This document shows, one piece after another, positions 8,828 through 17,500 of a DNA stretch of 64,000 bases. The position numbers and the translations under genes were made by a program. Under the pieces are notes generated by a model. It saw only the letters and a program-made list of their open reading frames with translations, made no database searches and was not told the origin of the DNA. The stretch is from Lachnospiraceae bacterium (GTDB lineage Bacteria; Bacillota; Clostridia; Lachnospirales; Lachnospiraceae), in assembly GCA_017550535.1 (NCBI GenBank), contig JAFZOS010000101.1, forward strand, positions 62,001-126,000, given 5' to 3'. Position 1 is the first letter of the stretch. Each line of letters begins with the position of its first letter.

Positions 8828-10059
8828 AGATTACACCTCAATATATCGAAAACTTCGGCAACCGGGGGCGTGAGCTTTACGGTAAGCTTCTGTTTTGAGT
8901 GCGGGGCCGAATCCATCGCGTTTCCTTCCTCGTCGTAAATGCCCGTTACCTTTACCGGGATATCCCTTCCGTCCGGCTTCATGACCTCTATATCATCACC
9001 GACGCAGAACTTGTTCTTCTGTGTGATGACGATACCTTCACCGGTGAGTGATTCTGCCATACCGAGATACACCGCTTCCCTAACATAGGTGCTGTTGTCG
9101 TATATCTGGGTAGTCTCATCAGGCTTTCCGAAATAGAACCCCGTAGTAAACTGCCTGTAAGTGCACTTGCCTATCTCGTTTAAATACCAGTCCATGTTGG
9201 CGCGGTATTTTTCCTCCGATTCAAGATAATCGTCAATCGCCCTGCGGTATGTACGCGCGACCGTAGCAACATACAGCGCCGTTTTCATCCTGCCTTCGAT
9301 CTTGAAGCTGTCGATCCCCGCGTCGATCATCTCCGGGATGTGCCCGATCATGCACAGGTCCTTTGAATTGAAAATATAGGTCCCGCGGTCGTTCTCAAAC
9401 ACCGGCATGTACTCGCCGGGCCTTGTTTCCTCGACAAGTGCATACTTCCAGCGGCAGGGATGGGTGCATTCGCCGCGGTTTGCATCCCTTCCGGTAAGGA
9501 AGGTGCTGAGTAAGCATCGTCCCGAATACGAAATGCACATCGCTCCGTGAATGAAGCTTTCTATTTCCATATCTCCGGGGATGTGATCGCGTATCTCCCT
9601 TATCTCTTTAAGGGATAACTCACGGGCGGATACCACACGTTTTGCGCCCTGTTTATACCAGAAATCGTAGGTAAGGTAATTCGTATTGTTGGCCTGCGTG
9701 CTTATGTGGATATCGATATCCGGACATATTTCCCGTGCAAGGGTAAATATCCCCGGATCGGCGATTATAAGCGCATCGGGCTTAAGCTCCTTTAACTCCC
9801 CCAGATACTGCTTAACGCCTTCCAGATCGTAGTTATGCGCGAGGATGTTCACCGTCACATGGACCTTTACGCCGTGTTCATGCGCAAAAGCGATCCCGCG
9901 CGCCATCGCTTCATTGTCAAAATTCGTCGCCTTCGCGCGCAGACCATATGCCTCGCCGCCTATATATACCGCATCGGCCCCGAAGATGACCGCCGTCCGC
10001 AGCACTTCTTCGCTGCTTGCGGGTACGAGTAACTCCGGGCGTTTTATCTTATTCTCCAT
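8824..10059 (-). CDS. trhP: U32 family tRNA hydroxylation protein (TrhP/YrrO-type)
   Basis: 411 residues. Family members need prephenate and iron-sulfur functions to make 5-hydroxyuridine at the wobble position U34 of tRNA; older annotations say collagenase-like peptidase U32. Visible features are PELLVPASSEEVLRTAVIFG and GADAVYIGGEAYGLRA at the N-terminus, STQANNTNY, and the U32 signature region ESFIHGAMCISYSGRC. A cysteine cluster C-x6-C-x15-C-x3-C follows from residue about 172. A beta-rich C-terminal domain occupies about 330-411. It starts inside the 3' end of trmR, whose product would methylate the hydroxyl that TrhP installs; this pairing is as in B. subtilis yrrM-yrrN-yrrO. Confidence 0.85.
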   Translation of the reverse strand: MENKIKRPELLVPASSEEVLRTAVIFGADAVYIGGEAYGLRAKATNFDNEAMARGIAFAHEHGVKVHVTVNILAHNYDLEGVKQYLGELKELKPDALIIADPGIFTLAREICPDIDIHISTQANNTNYLTYDFWYKQGAKRVVSARELSLKEIREIRDHIPGDMEIESFIHGAMCISYSGRCLLSTFLTGRDANRGECTHPCRWKYALVEETRPGEYMPVFENDRGTYIFNSKDLCMIGHIPEMIDAGIDSFKIEGRMKTALYVATVARTYRRAIDDYLESEEKYRANMDWYLNEIGKCTYRQFTTGFYFGKPDETTQIYDNSTYVREAVYLGMAESLTGEGIVITQKNKFCVGDDIEVMKPDGRDIPVKVTGIYDEEGNAMDSAPHSKQKLTVKLTPPVAEVFDILRCNL

Positions 10060-10702
10060 ACTTCACACTTACACTGACTCCGTCATCAACCGGCAGAATA
10101 ACCGTTTCAAGCCGCTCATCATGTGTCAGCACATACAGGTATTCACGCATCCTTGAATGTATAGTCCTGTCCCGGCGGCACACGGCATACCGTGACTCAA
10201 GTATGTCGCCCTCCTGCAGTACATTATCCGAGATGAGCACCCCGCCTTCTTCAAGCAGAGACATAACATCATCAAAAAAATTAAGATACTGACCCTTGGC
10301 CGCATCCATGAATATCAGTCCGTACTTATTTCCCTTAAGATCCTTAAGTATATCGGCGGCATCACCCTCAAGCAGGGTTATCCTGTCATCATATCCGGCC
10401 TTTTTGAAATTCTCCTTAGCCACCGGTATACGCTTTTCATACTTTTCTATCGTGGTGATCGTACAATCATCAGGCATACACTGTGCCATCAGTATCGCCG
10501 AAAAACCTGTCGCAGTCCCGACTTCGAGTATGGCCTTCGGATTTATGGCTTTGATCATAACCTTAAGGAGGTTCCTTACAGTCGGCCTGATTATCGGGAT
10601 ATCCTCAGCCTTTGCGGTATGCTCAAGCTCATCAAGGAAGGCTCCGTTGCCGCGGCTTAATGATCCCAGATAAGAATCAATCCTTAGATCTTTATCCGAC
10701 AT
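10049..10702 (-). CDS. trmR: tRNA 5-hydroxyuridine O-methyltransferase
   Basis: 217 residues. A class I SAM-dependent O-methyltransferase of the COMT-like family, predicted to make 5-methoxyuridine at wobble U34. The SAM loop is ILEVGTATGFSAILMA near residue 56, followed by TTIEKYEKR, LLEGDAADIL and the metal-binding LIFMDAAKGQYLNFF with VLISDNVLQEGD. The ATG at 10702 overlaps the TGA of the upstream gene (TGATG) and follows a GGAG, so it is preferred over the GTG one codon earlier. Its position just before trhP supports TrmR over a generic catechol methyltransferase. Confidence 0.86.
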   Translation of the reverse strand: MSDKDLRIDSYLGSLSRGNGAFLDELEHTAKAEDIPIIRPTVRNLLKVMIKAINPKAILEVGTATGFSAILMAQCMPDDCTITTIEKYEKRIPVAKENFKKAGYDDRITLLEGDAADILKDLKGNKYGLIFMDAAKGQYLNFFDDVMSLLEEGGVLISDNVLQEGDILESRYAVCRRDRTIHSRMREYLYVLTHDERLETVILPVDDGVSVSVKYGE

Positions 10703-11319
10703 CACTGGTCTCCACCGTCCTCGGGGATATCGTCGCCCTCGCCGCCCCAGGCTTCCTCTTCCTCGCCGGTACCTGTATCTTCCTCGTATTCCACCGATTC
10801 GTCCTCGCCCTCGTAAGGGGTCTCGCCTTCCTGCATATCTCCCTCGATAAGTTCGGAACCTGATTCTACCGGAGCATTTATATCGTAAGTAACATCGGGA
10901 GCGCTGTCGAGTCCTTCCGGCTTATACTCCTCATCGTCCTCCTCATTCTCATCGGCCTTTACGAGGATCGCCATCATCTCATCCGTTGTCATTGAGTTGT
11001 TAAGAGTGTATGTTCCGGGATCTATCTCACCCTTGTGCTCGGACAGCTTCGCCTGTACGAAAAACAGAGCCCAGTCGGACGTGATGCCCTTTTCCTCAAG
11101 CTTCTTTGCTATGTCCCTTAAGCCTTCGCCCTTATCTACCGAAACCACGATATCACGTCCCGGAGCCTCGGCCACCGGACCCTCGGTAAATACCCTGAAT
11201 CCGAAGTCATATGCCTTCTTGCCTATGGTCGATACGAGTATGATACACCCTATAAGGACCACCGCCCTTATTATCGTCCCTATGAAACTGACCGTTACAT
11301 CCAGAATTCTTATCTTCAT
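10702..11319 (-). CDS. MltG/YceG-like membrane protein lacking the catalytic domain
   Basis: 205 residues. One membrane helix (about 10-32), then a short LysM-like/YceG N-terminal segment: VVSVDKGEGLRDIAKKLEEK, ITSDWALFFVQAKL and IDPGTYTLNNSMTTDEMMAI. A very acidic, low-complexity tail (about 130-205, Glu/Asp/Gly rich) follows. Full MltG proteins are about 330-380 residues and carry the lytic transglycosylase active-site Glu in a C-terminal domain; that domain is absent here. The position directly before trmR matches B. subtilis yrrL (mltG)-yrrM, so it looks like a positional relic or repurposed homologue. It is more likely a binding or scaffold protein at the cell surface than an enzyme. Confidence 0.65.
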   Translation of the reverse strand: MKIRILDVTVSFIGTIIRAVVLIGCIILVSTIGKKAYDFGFRVFTEGPVAEAPGRDIVVSVDKGEGLRDIAKKLEEKGITSDWALFFVQAKLSEHKGEIDPGTYTLNNSMTTDEMMAILVKADENEEDDEEYKPEGLDSAPDVTYDINAPVESGSELIEGDMQEGETPYEGEDESVEYEEDTGTGEEEEAWGGEGDDIPEDGGDQ

Positions 11320-11346
11320 GATTCTCCCTGCCGCTCATCTGCGGCA

Positions 11347-11673
11347 TCATTCATCCAATAAATCCACTATCTTATCCGTTATATACTGGTACATCCTCGA
11401 AAAATCAACCTCAGCCAGTATGAACTCGCTCACCCTTGAATCGCTGCAGAGTTCCTCCATCCTCGCCGACAGGTTTTCGGATTCCCTCTCGTATTCTTCC
11501 TCACTCATCCGGCTGACACTTAAGTTAAGCTCGCGTATCCTGCCGATACAATCCATTGCCCCGTCGTCGCTGCGTACCGCATCAAACTTCTCGCGGTAAT
11601 TCCTGCACTCCTCGGACTCCCTTATCTCCTCTATAAGGTTGTCAAGGGCTGCTTCAAGCCGTTCGTTAAACAT
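11347..11673 (-). CDS. YlbF/YmcA-family small helical protein
   Basis: 108 residues, almost wholly alpha-helical and acidic. The pattern LIEEIRESEECRNYREKFDA and the helix bundle ending FILAEVDFSRMYQYITDKIV fit the YlbF/YmcA (Com_YlbF) family. In B. subtilis these proteins form the Y-complex that helps RNase Y mature mRNAs. It lies directly downstream of RNase J, which suits an RNA-processing role, but that link is inference. There is no signal peptide. Confidence 0.68.
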   Translation of the reverse strand: MFNERLEAALDNLIEEIRESEECRNYREKFDAVRSDDGAMDCIGRIRELNLSVSRMSEEEYERESENLSARMEELCSDSRVSEFILAEVDFSRMYQYITDKIVDLLDE

Positions 11674-11720
11674 GTTGATCCCCTCTTATTTATCACCTGA
11701 ACACCCGATCTGTTCGGTGA

Positions 11721-13394
11721 TCATTCAACCTCCATAATGATAGGCATTATCATCGGGCGGCGTTTCATCTTCTTCCAGACGTAGCTTGAAAGGGCATCCT
11801 TTATTATGCTCTTCATCTTGCCCCAGTCGGTGATATTTTTATCCTGTATCTTCTCAAGGGCCTTTATCGCTACCTCGCGAGCCTCCTCCATTATCTCATC
11901 GGATTCCTTGACGTAGATGAATCCCCTGGTTACTATGTCGGGACCCGCAAGCACCGTATTGCTTCCCTTCTCAAGGGTAAGCACCACCATGAGCATTCCG
12001 TCCTCTGCAAGCGTCTGACGGTCCCTGATGACCACGTTTCCGACATCACCGACGCCGAGTCCGTCAACAAACACGGCTCCTGTCTGAACTTCATCCGTGA
12101 CCCTTGCGCCGTTGCGGTTTATCGATAAAACCTGGCCCATCATAAGGATGAAGATGTTTTCCTTCGGGATACCAAGTTCCCTTGCAATGCCGGCCTGTGC
12201 CTTTAAGTGCTTGAACTCGCCGTGCACCGGTATCGCATACTTCGGCTTTACCAGTGTATATATGAGCTTTATCTCTTCCTGGCAGGCATGGCCCGATACA
12301 TGGGCATCCTGGAAAACGACATCCGCTCCCTTTATGCTTAATTCGTTTATAAGCTTTGCCACTGCCTTCTCGTTGCCCGGTATAGGGTTTGATGAGAAGA
12401 TTACGGTATCTCCGGGCTTTATCTGCAGCAGCTTGTGGGTGCTCGTTGCGATCCTGTTAAGCGCCGCCATCGTTTCGCCCTGCGAACCTGTCGTTATTAT
12501 GACTATCTTCCTGTCCGGGAAGTTCTTTATATCCTCGATATCGATAAGCGTATTCTCATGAACATCGATATACCCGAGCTCCGTCGCGGCCTGGATGACG
12601 TTTACCATGCTGCGGCCCTCGACCACAACCCTGCGGCCGTGCCTGTATGCCGCATCTATGATCTGCTGCACCCTGTCGACGTTGCTCGCAAATGTGGATA
12701 CGATTATCCTTGAATCCTCGTGCTCGGTGAACATTGCGTCTATCGTTTTGCCGACCGTCTTTTCGGAATTGGTAAAGCCCGGCCGTTCCGCATTGGTAGA
12801 ATCACACATAAGTGCAAGCACGCCCTTTTTGCCAAGCTCGGCAAACCTCTGAAGGTCTATGGGATCGCCGAACACCGGCGTATAATCAACCTTAAAATCA
12901 CCCGTATGCACGATCGTGCCGACGGGCGAAGTGATCGCGAGCGCACAGGCATCGGCGATACTGTGATTGGTCCTTATGAATTCAACCTTGAACGCGCCCA
13001 GGGTGAGCACATCTCCTGCCTTGACCACCCTCCTGTCGACCATATCCGCAATGCCGTGCTCCTTAAGCTTGCCCTCGATAAGCGCCTGTGTAAGCCTTGT
13101 GGCATATACAGGGACGTTAAGCTGCTTTAAGACATAGGGCAGCGAACCTATATGATCCTCATGTCCGTGCGTTATAACAAATGCTTCAACCTTATCCGCG
13201 TTATCCAAAAGATAAGTGATATCCGGTATAACCAGATCGATCCCGAGCATATCGTCCTCGGGAAAGGCCAGTCCGCAGTCAACGACCACGATACTGTTCC
13301 CGTATTCAAATGCGGTAATGTTCATGCCTATCTGCTCAAGACCACCCAAAGGGATTATCTTAAGCGCCTTACCGCCGTTTCTTTTCCTTGCCAA
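11721..13394 (-). CDS. rnj: Ribonuclease J
   Basis: 557 residues. A metallo-beta-lactamase/beta-CASP nuclease with 5'-3' exonuclease and endonuclease activity in mRNA decay and rRNA maturation. The metal site THGHEDHIGSLPYV is near residue 75, with HTGDFKVDYTP near 165 and MCDSTNAERPGFTNSEKTVG near 195. The beta-CASP domain carries IVSTFASNVDRVQQII, and the late histidine motif is IPVHGEFKHLKAQA near 393. The C-terminal domain ends after EVAIKALEKIQDKNITDWG. Length is normal. It follows DUF1292 by 16 nt in the ireB operon. Confidence 0.95.
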   Translation of the reverse strand: MARKRNGGKALKIIPLGGLEQIGMNITAFEYGNSIVVVDCGLAFPEDDMLGIDLVIPDITYLLDNADKVEAFVITHGHEDHIGSLPYVLKQLNVPVYATRLTQALIEGKLKEHGIADMVDRRVVKAGDVLTLGAFKVEFIRTNHSIADACALAITSPVGTIVHTGDFKVDYTPVFGDPIDLQRFAELGKKGVLALMCDSTNAERPGFTNSEKTVGKTIDAMFTEHEDSRIIVSTFASNVDRVQQIIDAAYRHGRRVVVEGRSMVNVIQAATELGYIDVHENTLIDIEDIKNFPDRKIVIITTGSQGETMAALNRIATSTHKLLQIKPGDTVIFSSNPIPGNEKAVAKLINELSIKGADVVFQDAHVSGHACQEEIKLIYTLVKPKYAIPVHGEFKHLKAQAGIARELGIPKENIFILMMGQVLSINRNGARVTDEVQTGAVFVDGLGVGDVGNVVIRDRQTLAEDGMLMVVLTLEKGSNTVLAGPDIVTRGFIYVKESDEIMEEAREVAIKALEKIQDKNITDWGKMKSIIKDALSSYVWKKMKRRPMIMPIIMEVE

Positions 13395-13410
13395 AACTAC
13401 TCCTCCAAAA

Positions 13411-13683
13411 CTATCCTACTATATCCGTGTCCCCTAATGACTCCTCAAACATTCCCGCAACGATGTCAAGTTCGTCGTCGTCAAGAACCTCCTCATAAAT
13501 GCTCTCCTTAGAGTCCGGCGGCGCAACATCCTTAAGTATAAGACATTCCGCATCCCCCTTTGGCGCATCGGCCACAAGGATATAGTTACAGCCGTTTATG
13601 CGCGTTTCGTCTATAACGTACATACTGACGGCTCCGTCCTGCGTTTCAAATGTTATCTTCTGATCCTGATCCTTCTCTTCCAT
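13411..13683 (-). CDS. DUF1292 family protein (YrzB-like)
   Basis: 90 residues, strongly acidic. The DUF1292 pattern is seen in [39 protein letters not shown] and a C-terminal [16 protein letters not shown]. Its function is unknown. In Firmicutes it follows ruvX and ireB, as here. It starts inside the 3' end of ruvX (38 nt overlap), so it depends on ruvX translation. Confidence 0.85.
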   Translation of the reverse strand: MEEKDQDQKITFETQDGAVSMYVIDETRINGCNYILVADAPKGDAECLILKDVAPPDSKESIYEEVLDDDELDIVAGMFEESLGDTDIVG

Positions 13684-14107
13684 GTCCGTTCTTTAAAAAG
13701 TCAAGATAGCCCTGCAGGATAAGCATTGCAGCTATCTCGTCAACATATTCCTTACGTTCCTCGCGCCTTATGCCGCTTTCGATCATGGCATTATCGGCTG
13801 CCACGGTCGTAAGCCGCTCGTCCCACAAAACTACCGGAAGTCCTGTCCTGCGCTCAAGAGCCTCCTTGAATTCGGTCGACTTTTCGCAGCGCTCCCCTTC
13901 CGTATTGTTCATGTTCTTGGGGTATCCGAGCACTATCTTTTCGACGCCGTATTCGGCGCAGAGTTCCTCAATGCGCGCATAAGTCCTTCGAAGTTTATTC
14001 TCGTGTTCGCGCCTTATGATCTCAATCCCCTGGGCAGTGACAAGCAGGGGATCGCTTATGGCTACCCCTACCGTTTTGCTTCCCAGGTCAAGACCCATTA
14101 TCCTCAT
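13646..14107 (-). CDS. ruvX: Putative pre-16S rRNA nuclease / Holliday junction resolvase-like RuvX (YqgF)
   Basis: 153 residues. RNase H-like fold: [19 protein letters not shown] with the first catalytic Asp, [17 protein letters not shown], the acidic [14 protein letters not shown] and a final Asp in [18 protein letters not shown]. It is needed for 16S rRNA 5' end processing in E. coli. The C-terminal tail is slightly long ([13 protein letters not shown]). It follows ireB by 1 nt in the usual clostridial order. Confidence 0.93.
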   Translation of the reverse strand: MRIMGLDLGSKTVGVAISDPLLVTAQGIEIIRREHENKLRRTYARIEELCAEYGVEKIVLGYPKNMNNTEGERCEKSTEFKEALERRTGLPVVLWDERLTTVAADNAMIESGIRREERKEYVDEIAAMLILQGYLDFLKNGHGREGSGSEDNI

Positions 14108-14108
14108 A

Positions 14109-14372
14109 CTAAGCCCAGCCGTTATTCTTAATATACTGTGTCAGCAGCTCCTCGACCAGTTCGTCACGCTCCACCTTCATGATAAGGCTCCTTGCATTGT
14201 TGTGGCTGGTGATATAAGTCGGATCGCCAGACATTATATATCCGACTATCTGGTTTACCGGATTGTAACCCTTTTCGGTAAGTGCTTCATATACCGATGA
14301 AAGTACTACCTTAACGCCTGTCTCCGGCTCCACCTGAACGCTGAAATGCTGTGTGCTTCCAAGATCCTGCAT
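14109..14372 (-). CDS. ireB: IreB family regulatory phosphoprotein (UPF0297/YrzL)
   Basis: 87 residues. Conserved features are the start [12 protein letters not shown], then [19 protein letters not shown] and [16 protein letters not shown]. In Enterococcus, IreB is a small cytoplasmic substrate of the Ser/Thr kinase IreK and affects cephalosporin resistance; the threonines in the N-terminal region are the likely phospho-sites. It is the first gene of a long minus-strand operon, with a good promoter at 14429-14457. Confidence 0.92.
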   Translation of the reverse strand: MQDLGSTQHFSVQVEPETGVKVVLSSVYEALTEKGYNPVNQIVGYIMSGDPTYITSHNNARSLIMKVERDELVEELLTQYIKNNGWA

Positions 14373-14428
14373 AATGATTCTCCTGTTCCTTTATATTCCC
14401 GTATTGCGCAATGCGCATAGATATTGAT

Positions 14429-14457
14429 ATTTTAACTCAATTGATGAAAAAAAACAA
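14429..14457 (-). promoter_or_regulatory. Predicted sigma-A promoter of the ireB operon
   Basis: On the minus strand, TTGTTT (14457-14452) and TAAAAT (14434-14429) are separated by exactly 17 nt. The start of ireB lies about 57 nt further on. A T-rich run sits inside the spacer. Confidence 0.55.
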
Positions 14458-14458
14458 C

Positions 14459-14501
14459 AGGGGCCACGGGGACGGTTCTTTTGAAAAAACCGCCCATTTT
14501 C
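14459..14501. repeat. Degenerate copy of the GGGGACGG palindromic repeat
   Basis: GGGGCCACGGGGACGGTTCT followed by a short imperfect arm (TTTTGAAAAAACCGCCC). It shares the CACGGGGACGGTTCTT core with the two intact hairpins at 23039-23102 and 28481-28552 but has lost most of the second arm. It lies between the end of the giant lectin gene and the ireB promoter. An inverted, decayed counterpart is at 20049-20069. Confidence 0.7.
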
Positions 14502-14575
14502 TGTATCTTTTAGACTTTGACTTCTTCTTTGTTTTTAATAGTTCAATTATCTGATAATTATGCTATTATATGACT

Positions 14576-17500
14576 CTATTGAGCAATAAGAGAAAGTCGC
14601 CACGGCCAGACAAATTTTTTTGCCTGGATCTTAAAGGTCTGTGTCTTCATCCCTCCATAGTTACCGCGACCCTGTATGACAATACTTGCAACTCCCTTAT
14701 TCGTATTATTTGAATAGCTTATTATCTCAAAATCACCCTTGCCAGTGTTTGAATCATACGGAATTAGTTTCACTCCCTTAATTTTTACATCAAGCTTTTC
14801 GGGAGCAATCGTTATAGGCTTACCGGAATATACCTGCGTCGGTACCTTTACAGTTGCTTTTGCCAGACTCATTTTAGTGATCTTAAAGGTTCCGCTCGTG
14901 GTTCCCGTATAGTTTTCGCCCTTGGCTGTTGCTGTAACCTTTATAATAGTATTCTCGGGTATTATATCTTTACTTCCTACCTCATCATTTGCAGCTCTTG
15001 TGACAGCTGATCCGTTTACCATAACTTCTGTGTTATTTACATAGGAGTATATTAGTCTCTTTTCATAATCTTTACCGGAATCGAGTTTCTTACCGTTTGT
15101 ATCTACAAGGCCTACCGTAGTTAAATAACTACCGACTTTATTTTTGTATACCTTGTCGGATGCATGAAGAGTCACTCGTGACAAATCCTTTGTTGTTATT
15201 TCAAACACAGCATTTTTCTTACCTTTAAAGTTGCCTTTACCGTTCACATAAACGGCAGGTGTATTCTTTTCATTTACCGAATTATTGTTTTCATATGACA
15301 GTGTATAATCTATACCTTCCGTCAGTTTATACATAATTCCTTTAGGATCTATGAATGATACCGATACTTTAGGAACAGCACCTCCCTTTGAGTACTCAGC
15401 AGTAGCATCGCAGGTCATATTTACCCTTCCTGTTGTATCTGATCCCAAGCTCATATCAAACGGGCTAATCTTAAATTTGCCGCTGACCGCGCCTGTATAT
15501 TCTCCCTTACCAGTTAACGTAAACTCAGCTATTCCGGCATTTAAGTTATTTTTATAACTTATACTATAATCCGTTCCTAAGGTAAGTTCCTCACCTGCAG
15601 TAACACTGATCTTATCATCTATTGTTATTTCATTTCCCGTATATACAACCGACTGCGGTATTCCCGTGATCTTTGCCTTTTTGATTGGGCAGCCTATTAT
15701 TTTAAACGAAACTCTCTTGATTCCGGCATACCCATTCTCCGGTTTACCCATAATGATCACATAACCCGTTCCGACTTTTGTATTATTTTGATACATCAGA
15801 GTATAGTGGATATCCTTCTCCAACTTCTTTTTACCGTCCTTTACTACCGGTTCAGGGGTTATCGGACCTCCTGTATACTTATATCCCGGAAGTTTTGCTG
15901 TTGAAAGGCTTCCTACAGCCTTATAGTCTGATGTTACTATAAGATTTACGTTTCTGTTTCCCTTATAATTTCCCTTGCCCGTCATCCTGACTATGTAGTT
16001 TCCGGCATCATTTATGGTCGTTCCAAGCGGATTGTTATATCCAACATCATCAGCCTTATATATTACAAAACCAAAATCTCTGCCGCTCTTTAACGTATTT
16101 ACGTCCACACGAAGCACCGGATTGACATTCTGCTTCTTACCAGTTGTCGCAATTGTAATGTCATCTGCATCAAATTCCTCACCTTCTATATCCAGCGGCA
16201 ATATCTTAAAGTATATGGTATCTTTACTTGAATAATTACCTTTACCGGTTATGATTATGCACGGTGCCTTCTTAGGATCAAAACCCGCATCATCTTCGGT
16301 AAGTGTGTACGCCTTGGTGTTATTCTTATAAACTAACGTATAGTCTGTTTTTTCTTTAAGCAGATTAATTCCATCATATATCTTTACATCAGGCTTAACC
16401 TGCTTACCTGAATACTTATATCCCGATTCATCAATACCATCAACTCTCAAATCTTCAGCAAATGTGATCTCCACTCTATCATCATCATCCAATTCCCTTT
16501 CATCTACATCATTATCAACGAATGTCTTGATTTTTATATTTGTTATATCCTTATCAGATGTTACTATAACTTCATTTGCTTTATATCCTATCTTTACATC
16601 ATCTGTTGCCTTGCCTGAAATAGATGCCAACTTATAATCATTTTCATATGAATTAATATACCCTTCGAACGAATAATCATTCCCCTTAATAGTCAAACCA
16701 TCTTCTAAATCAATCTCTGCAGCCTCAATATTATTTCCATCAAATGCCAAATACTTATCGCCACTCAAGACTCTGAAATCTGCGTTGTTACTTTCAAGTT
16801 CTATTTGATACCTACTACTAAAACCTGTTTTTAAACATTTATAGGATGAATCATTTCCAGAATATATCGTTTTTAAACTATTTATATCAAAATTATTATT
16901 AACAATTTCTCCCTTATCATATTGAAATAACCTCCCATTTGCATCACTTAGCTTAAATGAAGTATTACTCTCAAATATTATTGCATTATTGTATTTGGTA
17001 TTAGATTTACTATTATATTGAGATTGATTCAAATTTCCTGTTAAAGTTATATAGGGCTTCAAAACAAAACTATCGGGATAGAAATCCGATTTTCTCCAAT
17101 CAAACAAGTTAAGAGAGTGCACATTGCTTTTATTATATTTATGTCCATTAAGTTCAATCTCAAAGTCATCACAATCCCTTTTAATAGTCATGTATACAAA
17201 ATTATTATCCTCTGGATCGTTTACTTTGTATGTATTAATATCACATATCCTGATTATGTATTTCTCTTCATCAAGATTATATTCACAGCCCGTTATCAAT
17301 ACAGCATGTTCCAATTTATTACCAATGCCCAAAAGACTATATCCCGCATTGATACCTAACATACAAAGCTTGTTTTCATATGTACACTTTATCAAATCCT
17401 CTAGATATAGTTTCAAATTTATGGAATTATCTGTAAATAACGATGATTGTTTATTGTATTCACTTATCAAAATCCCATCATCAACCAGCTGAGATAAGTG

